Source: Desulfatibacillum aliphaticivorans DSM 15576
Lineage (GTDB): Bacteria; Desulfobacterota; Desulfobacteria; Desulfobacterales; Desulfatibacillaceae
DNA: 64,000 bases
Assembly: GCF_000429905.1 (NCBI RefSeq)
Contig: NZ_AUCT01000002.1
Coordinates: 419,047 to 483,046 of the forward strand
Reading direction: 5' to 3'
Below are positions 33,125-40,794 of the stretch, piece by piece (position 1 is the stretch's first letter; every line of letters starts with the position of its first letter). A program made the position numbers and the translations under genes. The notes beneath the pieces were generated by a model that was not told where the DNA came from, made no database searches, and saw nothing but the letters and a program-made list of their open reading frames with translations.

Positions 33125-34720
33125 ATGGGTGGAGTGGAAATGCCGAATGGGTTGCGGTCTGACATCAGGGCTTTTGAGTTTCAAACCGCGTGGCTCAAGA
33201 TACTGCTTTGGATTAGTCTGGCGTACATCGCGATCGTTGCATTTCACGGATATTTCAATCATTTTGTGGATGACGAGTTCAAGCACATTCTGCTCATGAG
33301 GGATCATGGGGTTTGGGGCTTTATCAAGTATTATTATTACGAGTCGGACGGCCGTTTCGTCTCGTTTTTTCTCATGTATTGGATGGAAAAAATCAACACC
33401 ATGGTCCCGCTGCACAGGGTTCTGGGGCTGGTGCAAAGCGCTTTGATCGCCGGGGCCCTGTATCTGCTGCAAAAAAGGTTTTTGGGAAGCAAGGCCCAGG
33501 GCGGAGTTGTCCGTAAAGGCCTGCTTTGGAGCCTGTGCATCGTGGAGACGGCCATGGTGCTCATGATAATTCCTTACAAGGCGGACGTGCTTTTGTGCAT
33601 TCAGGGGCCGTCGGTTTATATGACGTCGTTCTACCTTTTCGTCCTGGTTTTGATTTTTTTGGATCGCTGCGCCAAGGGCGGCGGCGCAGGCAATCTGATT
33701 TTTGCGGGAGCGCTTTCGTTTTTAGCCGCAGGATGCCAGGAAATATACGGATCCATGGCCATTGGCCTTTGCCTGGTGTTTTTAGGGATCAAGGCGGCGG
33801 ACGCCAAAGCGCCGAACCTGGGAGGATTTGCCGGAGAGGCGTTGCGCACCACGGCGTATATTTTCCGGCGAATAGTCAAAATGCCGTATGCGTGCTACGC
33901 CGTGTTCCTGGCCTTCCATGGAGCGGGGCTGGCGATAATCGCACTTTCCCCCGGAGTCGCAGACAAAAGGGCCTTTATAAATGCGCCGGACCTGCCCCTG
34001 TGGCAAGACGCCCGGCAGGTGCTCATAAACACCCTGATGGAGACTGCCAAACCCAAGCTGTATATGATTCCGGTCCTGGCTTTTTTAATCGCCTGGCTGA
34101 TCGTGGGAATTTGGGGGCGCAGAAAAAAGAAAGACGATTTTGTTCCCAATAACGCCGCGATTTTCGGGCTGCTCGTCTTCATGAATTTTTGCCTCATGCT
34201 GATCATGAACGTCATCAGCCGCATTTCCATGGGAACCCCGCTGGCCGCGCGGGCCTATACCGCGCCATTTTTATTCATCTTCCTGCTGACGGTTCCGGCC
34301 ATGATCGCCGTGGTGCAAAACAGCGAATCCCTTTTTTTTGTCAAAGGCAAACCCCTGTTTCAAATGAAAACCGCCGCCAACATATGCCTGATTCTGTTTT
34401 TCGGCTTTCATATTCTGAACGCCGCATTTCAAGTGGTCCTAATCCCAGAAACGTTGAACCACCACAAAGCCAGGCTGGCCCGGGAGGCCCTGTTGGAAAA
34501 TCCGCCCGACGGGGAAGGCCCCATTGTGCTGCCCAAACTGCCCTACGTCACCATGCATAAGAAAAATCCCCTGGACACCTTTCCCGAAGGCTACCTTAAC
34601 CAACGCATGGTCCGGTTCTACCGCCTGGACCGTCCGGTGGTTTTGGAAAAAACGCCGGAGGTCAAGGAATCCATGGGCCAGTTGATTATTCGGGCGATAA
34701 AAAACCGCATTTTATTATAA
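33125..34720 (+). CDS. polytopic membrane protein (DUF6056/glycosyltransferase-like)
   Basis: 531 residues with roughly ten to twelve hydrophobic segments across residues 20-455 and a soluble C-terminal tail of about 80 residues. The first loop carries an acidic HFVDDEFKH motif and then SDGRFVSFFLMYWME, matching the DUF6056 / lipid-linked-sugar glycosyltransferase pattern, where aspartates in the first outside loop are catalytic. A role in surface polysaccharide or lipid glycosylation is plausible but not shown. Start 33125 has a ggag box nine bases upstream; an ATG at 33140 is equally well placed. It is monocistronic between a terminator and the LexA promoter. Confidence 0.75.
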   Translation: MGGVEMPNGLRSDIRAFEFQTAWLKILLWISLAYIAIVAFHGYFNHFVDDEFKHILLMRDHGVWGFIKYYYYESDGRFVSFFLMYWMEKINTMVPLHRVLGLVQSALIAGALYLLQKRFLGSKAQGGVVRKGLLWSLCIVETAMVLMIIPYKADVLLCIQGPSVYMTSFYLFVLVLIFLDRCAKGGGAGNLIFAGALSFLAAGCQEIYGSMAIGLCLVFLGIKAADAKAPNLGGFAGEALRTTAYIFRRIVKMPYACYAVFLAFHGAGLAIIALSPGVADKRAFINAPDLPLWQDARQVLINTLMETAKPKLYMIPVLAFLIAWLIVGIWGRRKKKDDFVPNNAAIFGLLVFMNFCLMLIMNVISRISMGTPLAARAYTAPFLFIFLLTVPAMIAVVQNSESLFFVKGKPLFQMKTAANICLILFFGFHILNAAFQVVLIPETLNHHKARLAREALLENPPDGEGPIVLPKLPYVTMHKKNPLDTFPEGYLNQRMVRFYRLDRPVVLEKTPEVKESMGQLIIRAIKNRILL

Positions 34721-34744
34721 TTTAAAATTTTTCCTGAAAAAGGC

Positions 34745-34794
34745 TTGACACCTGAACATATGTACTATAACCTCCCTCTATAGAACATATGTTC
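34745..34794 (+). promoter_or_regulatory. SOS promoter of the lexA operon with two LexA boxes
   Basis: TTGACA (34745-34750), 15 bases, then TATAAC (34766-34771). Box 1 gaacatatgtac (34754-34765) fills the spacer. Box 2 gaacatatgttc (34783-34794) is a perfect palindrome at the expected start site. Both follow the GAAC-N4-GTTC form known from Gram-positive LexA rather than the E. coli CTGT-N8-ACAG form. Confidence 0.85.
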
Positions 34795-34838
34795 AGGCGC
34801 CGCCGCGCTCCTGGACAAAAAAGCGAAGGAGCAAAGTC

Positions 34839-35132
34839 ATGGATCTTTTCATCACGATTTTTAATGCAAACAGGCATTGGATACTTCCCATAATATTGAT
34901 GGTGGTCGCCGGATTCGTAGCGCGGGAGGTGCGGAACTTTCTTCTGGAGTCCGGCGTGGGCGACGCCGGGCGGGAATTCGGCCTTGCGGTAAAAAAAGCA
35001 AGGCCCATGACAAGCCGGCCTTTTTCCTCCAAGGGGATTTCGCCCCTTCCCCCCGCCAAAAGGGCCAGGGCCAGCCTGCAGTTCGGCGGCGCCATGCTTT
35101 TTCATAACGACCGCTTTGACGGCATGAAATAA
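34839..35132 (+). CDS. small membrane protein, first gene of the LexA operon
   Basis: 97 residues. One transmembrane helix near residues 12-27 (HWILPIILMVVAGFVAREV) is followed by a basic cytoplasmic region rich in Pro and Ser. The start ATG has a gaaggagc box seven bases upstream. It lies 45 bases after LexA box 2 and nine bases before lexA, so it should be among the first proteins made after DNA damage. No family is recognised. Small membrane proteins of SOS operons (such as SulA-like or SidA-like division inhibitors) are an analogy only. Confidence 0.7.
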   Translation: MDLFITIFNANRHWILPIILMVVAGFVAREVRNFLLESGVGDAGREFGLAVKKARPMTSRPFSSKGISPLPPAKRARASLQFGGAMLFHNDRFDGMK

Positions 35133-35141
35133 AGGATCTCC

Positions 35142-35753
35142 ATGGAAGACCTGACGGAAAAACAAAGCCTGGTTTTTGAGTTCATCATGGAATACACGGC
35201 TGACCACGGTTATCCGCCCACCGTGCGGGAGTTATGCGACGAGTTGGGGTTCAAGTCTCCCAACACGGCCCATTTTCACCTGAAAGGCCTAAAAGACAAA
35301 GGGTACATCCAGTCGGCCAAGGGCAAAAACCGGGGCATCACGGTTTTAAAGACGCCGCCCGGCGCCGGAGGCAAAATCCCTTTGGTGGGCCGCATCGCCG
35401 CAGGCGCGCCTATCCTTGCGGTGGAAAACGTCATGGACACCCTGGACGTGGACCGGGCTTTTTTCGGCTCCTCCGATGCTTTTTCCGTACGGGTTGAAGG
35501 GGATTCCATGATCGAAGCCCATATAGAAGACGGAGACTATGTGGTCATCAAGCCCACGGCCACGCCCCGGAACGGCGATATTGTCGCCGCTTTGGTGAAT
35601 GACGAGGTTACCCTCAAGTATTTCCACAGGGACGGAAGCCGCATTGAACTGCGTCCCGCCAACGTTAGGTACAAGCCTTTTTGCTACACCGAAGAGGATT
35701 TTATCGACGTGCGCGTGCTCGGCGTAATGGCCGGGCTGATCCGAAAGGTGTAG
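35142..35753 (+). CDS. lexA: LexA repressor
   Basis: 203 residues. An N-terminal winged helix (1-65) has LTEKQSLVFEFI and PTVRELCDELGFKSPNTAHF. The auto-cleavage site is Ala87-Gly88 in RIAAGAP. The catalytic dyad is Ser122 (VEGDSMIE) and Lys159 (NDEVTLKYF). It represses SOS genes and cleaves itself when RecA filaments form. It is autoregulated through the two boxes at 34754 and 34783. A 97-codon membrane gene precedes it and an OB-fold gene follows five bases after its stop. Confidence 0.97.
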   Translation: MEDLTEKQSLVFEFIMEYTADHGYPPTVRELCDELGFKSPNTAHFHLKGLKDKGYIQSAKGKNRGITVLKTPPGAGGKIPLVGRIAAGAPILAVENVMDTLDVDRAFFGSSDAFSVRVEGDSMIEAHIEDGDYVVIKPTATPRNGDIVAALVNDEVTLKYFHRDGSRIELRPANVRYKPFCYTEEDFIDVRVLGVMAGLIRKV

Positions 35754-35757
35754 AACC

Positions 35758-36084
35758 GTGGAGCCCGAAGTCTGGGAAAAAGGCTGCATGGAAAGCGACC
35801 GGATCAGGTGGTGCGAGGACGGCCGCTACGTCAAAGCCTGCGGAAGGGTCATCATCATTCATACGCCGCCGACCAAAAGCGGCAAACGGGTTATGTTCAT
35901 CACCCTGGAGGACGCCAGGGGCTTGTTTGACGTGACCGTGTTTGAAAACGTCGGCAAGCGCTGCGCCAAAATCGTCCTGTCCCAAACCGTTTTGGTGGTG
36001 GAGGGCGTGGTCAACCGATTCGGCCTGCGCGGCGTTTCCATACTGGCAAGAAATATTCGCGCCCCCAGGCGCGCTAACGATTAA
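35758..36084 (+). CDS. stand-alone OB-fold protein (DnaE C-terminal-like)
   Basis: 108 residues from a GTG; an ATG ten codons on is an alternative start. The core reads VKACGRVIIIHTPPTKSGKR, then VMFITLEDARGLFDVTVFEN, then VLVVEGVVNRFGLRGVSILA. This is the pattern of the OB-fold near the C-terminus of bacterial DNA polymerase III alpha and DnaE2 (GRVxxxxxPxTAKGxxFxTLEDExGxxxxxVxP). Here the domain stands alone. It is five bases after lexA and thus SOS-induced. It may bind single-stranded DNA or partner an error-prone polymerase encoded elsewhere. No imuB or dnaE2 gene is in the window. Confidence 0.7.
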   Translation: MEPEVWEKGCMESDRIRWCEDGRYVKACGRVIIIHTPPTKSGKRVMFITLEDARGLFDVTVFENVGKRCAKIVLSQTVLVVEGVVNRFGLRGVSILARNIRAPRRAND

Positions 36085-36204
36085 CCGGGAAACTTCAGGC
36101 GCCTCGTAAGGACCCCACTACCTTACGGCTCGTTACCCAAGCGTATTCTCACATCAGATCACCCTGATCGACCACTTTACCACTTAGCCTGAAGTATCCC
36201 GGTT
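36083..36204. repeat. long imperfect inverted repeat with internal hairpins
   Basis: Outer arms aaccgggaaacttcaggc (36083-36100) and gcctgaagtatcccggtt (36187-36204) pair at 17 of 18 positions. Inside, cgtaagg/ccttacg and atcag/ctgat form two smaller hairpins. A ttttt run follows. It overlaps the last codon of the OB-fold gene and could serve as its terminator, a structured RNA or a small mobile repeat. Confidence 0.7.
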
Positions 36205-36287
36205 GACCTTTTTAAATCAATTTGTTTGCAGTCCGGCAGGGAATTTCCTGCCACTTTTTTTACCGAAGAATAGGCTTTTGATGAATC

Positions 36288-37172
36288 ATGATACGGGTAG
36301 GCGCAGCAGGATGGACACATGCAAGCCTTGCAGGCGAACGGGCCTTTTATCCCCCCGGCCTGGGGCAAAGGGATTTCCTTAAGTATTACGCGTCCCGCTT
36401 TTCCACTGTGGAGACAGCCTCTACTTTTTTCCGAATCCCAACCATGGAAATAGTCAGTCATTGGGTGAACCAGACGCCGGACCACTTCGTTTTTCATTTT
36501 CAGATTCCGGGAATGCTGACCGGTTTTCCCGTCATACCTAAAAACCTTCCCGGCATCATCGCCAGAGACCTGGACGCGGAATTGCTGAAAAAACGCCAAA
36601 TTCAGGCGTTTCCCAAGCAGATTCTGGAAATGGGATTTGACATGTTCACGGCGGGCATGCGTCCTGCCATGGAGTCTGGAAAACTTGGCGCAGTAGTCTG
36701 CCGTTTTCCCCCATGGTTCGAACCAAACGAATCGTCCTTTGCGTACCTGGATTTGATGGACGACAAAACACGCGGCCTCGCCCGCGCCGTGGAGTTCCTG
36801 AACACCGGTTGGCAAAGGCCGGAGGCGTTTTCGCAAGCCATCGCATTTTTTAAGCCCAGAAATATAGCTTTTGCGGCCACGGACACCTTTCGCATCAGGA
36901 ATTACTCAGGCCGCGGCAGGCTGACCTCTCAATTGGCTTATCTACGATTTTCAGGAAGAAGCCAGGGAAGCCGCTATCTTTACAGCCAGCCCGAGTTGCA
37001 CTCCTGGCTGGCCAGAAGCTTCGCCGCAAACTCAAGGGCTAAAAACGTATACGCCGTATTCGCGTGCAGGCAGGGCATGGACGCTGTATTAAACGCACGC
37101 TTATTCCTCAATATGCTGAAATGGGAGGCGAAGATTCGCAAAGATAATAAAAAAAAGCGGACGGCGGCTTAA
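36288..37172 (+). CDS. DUF72 (YecE-like) protein
   Basis: 294 residues with the DUF72 TIM-barrel pattern: an opening MIRVGAAGWTH, then LKYYASRFSTVETASTFFRI and PDHFVFHFQIP. Later come a long helical portion, AFFKPRNIAFAATDTF and LAYLRFSGR near the end, and a VYAVFACRQGMDAVLNARLF C-terminal region. Family biochemistry is unresolved. The middle part is shorter and more diverged than in E. coli YecE. It is preceded by the inverted repeat at 36083 and converges on the acyl-CoA synthetase gene. Confidence 0.8.
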   Translation: MIRVGAAGWTHASLAGERAFYPPGLGQRDFLKYYASRFSTVETASTFFRIPTMEIVSHWVNQTPDHFVFHFQIPGMLTGFPVIPKNLPGIIARDLDAELLKKRQIQAFPKQILEMGFDMFTAGMRPAMESGKLGAVVCRFPPWFEPNESSFAYLDLMDDKTRGLARAVEFLNTGWQRPEAFSQAIAFFKPRNIAFAATDTFRIRNYSGRGRLTSQLAYLRFSGRSQGSRYLYSQPELHSWLARSFAANSRAKNVYAVFACRQGMDAVLNARLFLNMLKWEAKIRKDNKKKRTAA

Positions 37173-37215
37173 GTCAAAACAAGCCGCATCGCCCGCTTTA
37201 ATTAACGCACTTTAT

Positions 37216-39405
37216 TTAGTCGCCTATTTCCCGATCCAGGAAGGCGCGGTACTCGCACATGCCGGAAAGGGCCTTGACCGCCCGCTCCGGAGTTTCAAAA
37301 AATACGTCTTCGTACTTGCAGCCGGGAACCTTAATCACCGTGCCGCTGTCTTCCGACCTTCCCATGCGGACGCCGATAAACGGCTTGTGCGTTTCGTCCA
37401 TGAGTTTGGCCAGATGAACGAAAAAATCGTGTTCCATATTGCTTAGCATGTCGTGCATGGCGTCCAATTGTTTTCTATCAGCGTTGGGATCCGTCTTCAA
37501 GGCGCTGCTTATCCAGCGCTTTAAGGCGAGTTTTCTACCGACAATGCCCAAAACCAAAACTGCATCGCAGCCGTCCCAATGAGCCAGTTCCTGAGCTACG
37601 TCAAAAAACAACTGGGGATTGTTTTCCCCTACCAGGTCGATGGGATTGGCCCGGCTCCAATAAGGCGGCAGGATTTTATCAATGGTCTTGACCAGGTCGT
37701 CCGACAAAGGCGGGACATCCAGATTCCACCGGCTGCAAAGGTCTGCGGTGACGACTCCCCAGCCCCCGCCCAAGGTCATGATGGCCGTCCGTTTTCCTTT
37801 TGGCAACGGGAGCGCGGAAAAGACGGCGGAAAGATCCAGCAAATCCATGGGCTTTTCCACAGAGACCACGCCAGCCTGCTTGCATGCGGCGTCGAAAACC
37901 TTGACGTTGGACGCCATGGCCCCCGTGTGGCTGGCAGCCGCCTTGCCGCCCGCTTCTGTGCGGCCGCCTTTAAGGACGATCACCGGCTTGATTTTGCCTA
38001 AACGCCGGGCGCTCTCGTAAAAACGGCGTCCGTTCTTGACGCTTTCCAGATACAACACCACGGTCCTGGTGAGTTCGTCCACTTCAAAGGCTTCCATACT
38101 GTCTTCAATGGAGATCATGGCTTCATTGCCCGACCCGCAAAAGGCCCGCAAGCCGATGCCCTGCTCCAAGGCGAAACCCATCAACTGCCCGCCCATGTTG
38201 CCGGACTGGGAGACAAACGCGGTGGCGCCCGGCTCGGGCCGAATGTGGGTTCCCGTACAATAAAAGGTGTTATGGGGATTGTTCAGGCCCATGGTATTGG
38301 GGCCGAGAATGATGATGTCGTGCTCCCGCGCCTTGGCGACCAGTTCTTTTTCCAGGATCTTGCCTTCCGGTCCGGTTTCCCCAAACCCGGATGTGATCAA
38401 GAGAGCATATCGGATGCCCTTGGCCTGAAACTCAGGGAAAAGCCCCATTACATGGGCGGCCGGGATGGTGATGCAGGCCATGTCTACAGGCCCCGGGATT
38501 TCCGACACGCTTTTGTAAACCTTTCTACCCAGAATTTCCCCGCCCTTGGAATTAACCAAGTACAGATCCCCAGGAAAATCGCCGCCCAAAATGCATGTGG
38601 CGATGGAAAAGCCCCATTTACCCACAGTGCCGGAAGCGCCCACCAATGCCACGGATTTGGGCGTGAAAAACCGGGCCACATCTCTGGGTGCAATGGCGGG
38701 AGGAAGGGCGACTTCTTTTTGCTCTTCTCGCAAAACCACCAAGGCGTCAACAGCCGTGACCGCCCCGTCAGGCCCTATCTTAAGCGGGTTGACGTCCACC
38801 TCAGCCACCTGGGGATTGTCCTGCACCAATCGGGACAATCCGACCAGAGCATTTAAGATGGCCTGTTTGTCAGCCGCCGCTTGCCCGCGAAAATCCCCCA
38901 ACAGCTTTTTAGCCTGGATTTCATCAGGCATGGTCTCCAGATCCTTCTCCGAACAGGGCGCCAAACGAAAAACCACGTCGGACAGGGCTTCGGTAAAAAC
39001 GCCCCCAAGCCCGAACATGACCACCGGGCCGAAAACGGGATCCGTAAAAAGTCCGGCCACAAACTCCCTGTCCCCCCGAACAAGAGGTTGAACCAGAAAA
39101 CCCTCCAGCGCATCGCCCGCCCTGCCCTTCATGTCCCTGGCCGAAGCGGCGACCGAGTCTTTGTCAGCCAGGCCGACAGCCACAAGCCCCATTTCCGACT
39201 TATGGGTAAGGCTTTCGCCCAGCCCTTTAAGAACCACGGGAAATCCAGTCTCCTCAGCAAGCTCCCCCGCCTTTTCGGGCGAATCTGCAATTTTTTCCTC
39301 AACCACGGGAACGCCGTATTCAGCCAGCAAGGCTTTGGACTCCGATTCCGTTAATGCTTTTCTGCCGGCGGATAGAACTTTTTGTATAATCGGGTGCTGA
39401 TTCAC
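37216..39405 (-). CDS. ADP-forming acyl-CoA synthetase (acetate-CoA ligase family), fused alpha/beta
   Basis: 729 residues in beta-alpha order. An ATP-grasp domain (about 15-230; FPVVLKGLGESLTHKSEMG, then FGLGGVFTEALSD) is followed by a CoA-binding Rossmann domain (about 240-370; FFTPKSVALVGASGTVGKWG) and succinyl-CoA-ligase-like domains with the ILGPNTMGLNNP loop. The expected phospho-histidine motif reads AAASHTGAMAS. The enzyme couples acyl-CoA hydrolysis to ATP formation, or runs in reverse for activation. The start has an aggaggaaatt box. It appears monocistronic; the BtrH-like gene lies 113 bases upstream on the same strand. Confidence 0.9.
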   Translation of the reverse strand: MNQHPIIQKVLSAGRKALTESESKALLAEYGVPVVEEKIADSPEKAGELAEETGFPVVLKGLGESLTHKSEMGLVAVGLADKDSVAASARDMKGRAGDALEGFLVQPLVRGDREFVAGLFTDPVFGPVVMFGLGGVFTEALSDVVFRLAPCSEKDLETMPDEIQAKKLLGDFRGQAAADKQAILNALVGLSRLVQDNPQVAEVDVNPLKIGPDGAVTAVDALVVLREEQKEVALPPAIAPRDVARFFTPKSVALVGASGTVGKWGFSIATCILGGDFPGDLYLVNSKGGEILGRKVYKSVSEIPGPVDMACITIPAAHVMGLFPEFQAKGIRYALLITSGFGETGPEGKILEKELVAKAREHDIIILGPNTMGLNNPHNTFYCTGTHIRPEPGATAFVSQSGNMGGQLMGFALEQGIGLRAFCGSGNEAMISIEDSMEAFEVDELTRTVVLYLESVKNGRRFYESARRLGKIKPVIVLKGGRTEAGGKAAASHTGAMASNVKVFDAACKQAGVVSVEKPMDLLDLSAVFSALPLPKGKRTAIMTLGGGWGVVTADLCSRWNLDVPPLSDDLVKTIDKILPPYWSRANPIDLVGENNPQLFFDVAQELAHWDGCDAVLVLGIVGRKLALKRWISSALKTDPNADRKQLDAMHDMLSNMEHDFFVHLAKLMDETHKPFIGVRMGRSEDSGTVIKVPGCKYEDVFFETPERAVKALSGMCEYRAFLDREIGD

Positions 39406-39517
39406 AATTTCCTCCTGATGAATTGCGCCAAAAGGGAATGCGCTAAAATGATTTCAAGGCCTGAATTTTTCGCCCGCCCTATAGAATCTGCCCGGCGGGT
39501 CGTTCACTGTCGCGCGT

Positions 39518-40498
39518 TTACGCTCCTTTTTCCAACTTTAAAGCAGTCTCATGGTAAGCAGTCTCTACGGCAAGAAGATTTTCCAGATCCCTGCGAATGT
39601 CCGTGACATCCGCCGCATCCTTTTCAGACGCCTCTTTGCAAGTCATGGCCAAATCCGTCCAGGCCTGGGCGGCGTCTCCCATAAGCTGGGGCAGCCCCAG
39701 GTCGTTAATTTCCGGTAAATAGGGCGCCGACTCATCCAGAAAGTCCCTATACATCAGCCGGAATCCCCCTCCCCCGGTGCCACGCTTCTCAAACACCTGA
39801 TAGGCGAACCGGAACGCCCATTGCCAGTCGTCAAATCCAGCCCAGAGATCCAGCTCATTTAAAAAGGTTTTTAATCCCTCCATACCTTGCATCTTCCATG
39901 CCGGATCCATCAGCACGCGGCTGTTAAAAACAATGGCTTCCCGCACGGCTCGCCCCATGTCTTCCGGAGCCGCAAGGATTTTAGGCGCCATGCAGTTTCC
40001 CTTGATGTCAAAAAAGACGTCCTTGCAGAACCGGGCCTTTGCCATGTCGCTGTATGCCACCTCAATCAAATCCGGGCGTTCCGTGTCAGTAACTAAAAAC
40101 ACCTCCCTGTCCGGATCATAACCCCAGACGGTTATGATGTGTCCCGGAAAGTGCGTGCTGGACTGGTAATACGGCAAATAAAATATATCCGTCTGAACAA
40201 TGACCGGCAGACCGGAGCCTAATTTGGCGATCAGGTCTTCATGGCTTTCTTCGGGGGTTTTAAACTTGTCCCACGGCAAGGGCTGGCCGATACGAATGAA
40301 AAACTGCTCCTCAATGTCTGCGGAACGCACATGCACCATGCGGGACGGACTTTTGCTTTTAATGTACCAGACGCCGAGGCCGGCCCCTAATCCGAAACAC
40401 ATGGCCTCGGACCAGCCTAATCCGTGAAATGCAGCGAGGTTGCGCAAGCCGCTGCTGGCGCAATGTCTACCGGGGATGTTTAAAGGTTGGATCAACAT
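39518..40498 (-). CDS. BtrH_N/DUF4872-type acyltransferase-like protein
   Basis: 326 residues. The N-terminal half matches the butirosin BtrH_N papain-like fold, with candidate nucleophile Cys13 in GRHCASSGLRNL and His120 with Asp128 in FPGHIITVWGYDPD. The C-terminal half (about 150-320) is helical and matches DUF4872 in layout. BtrH moves an acyl-amino group from an acyl carrier protein to an aminoglycoside amine. Here no antibiotic cluster is nearby, so the acyl donor and acceptor are unknown. The ATG has an aaggagg box. Neighbours are an ADP-forming acyl-CoA synthetase and a secreted protein. Confidence 0.75.
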   Translation of the reverse strand: MLIQPLNIPGRHCASSGLRNLAAFHGLGWSEAMCFGLGAGLGVWYIKSKSPSRMVHVRSADIEEQFFIRIGQPLPWDKFKTPEESHEDLIAKLGSGLPVIVQTDIFYLPYYQSSTHFPGHIITVWGYDPDREVFLVTDTERPDLIEVAYSDMAKARFCKDVFFDIKGNCMAPKILAAPEDMGRAVREAIVFNSRVLMDPAWKMQGMEGLKTFLNELDLWAGFDDWQWAFRFAYQVFEKRGTGGGGFRLMYRDFLDESAPYLPEINDLGLPQLMGDAAQAWTDLAMTCKEASEKDAADVTDIRRDLENLLAVETAYHETALKLEKGA

Positions 40499-40590
40499 GA
40501 AGAACCCTCCTTAATATGGCAATGAAATCAAGGCGAAGACAGGAACGATGGATTTCGTTCGATACCGTACGATATCAAAAATAACTTGCT

Positions 40591-40683
40591 TTGGGCAAGC
40601 GAAATATTCCCGGCCCGAGAAAAGGCGCCCTGGAGTTCGCCGATTTTGACGAAGAGCGCAAGGCGCTTTTGGCGGACGCTTGA
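40591..40683 (+). pseudogene. possible gene remnant (C-terminal fragment)
   Basis: A 30-codon stretch reads LGKRNIPGPRKGALEFADFD, then EERKALLADA, before a TGA and a hairpin. Its composition looks like a real protein C-terminus, but no start or ribosome site is present and the family is not recognised. Confidence 0.3.
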
Positions 40684-40715
40684 GCCGCCGCCCCGATTTT
40701 TTGAACGGAAATTAT

Positions 40716-40750
40716 AACGCCCCCGGCGCCAAAATGCGTCCGGGGGCGTT
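40716..40750. terminator. hairpin, probable terminator between converging units
   Basis: Perfect 11-bp arms aacgcccccgg (40716-40726) and ccgggggcgtt (40740-40750). Short T-runs lie on both sides. The loop cgccaaaatgcgt is nearly the same as that of the hairpin at 42386. Confidence 0.7.
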
Positions 40751-40794
40751 TTGGGTTGCAATAAGGGGTGGGTTAATATTCTAAAGGCAAAAGG

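Noticed and set aside
36083..36204. Integron attC site
   Set aside because: The long inverted repeat lacks the RYYYAAC and GTTRRRY core sites, and no integrase or cassette array is present.
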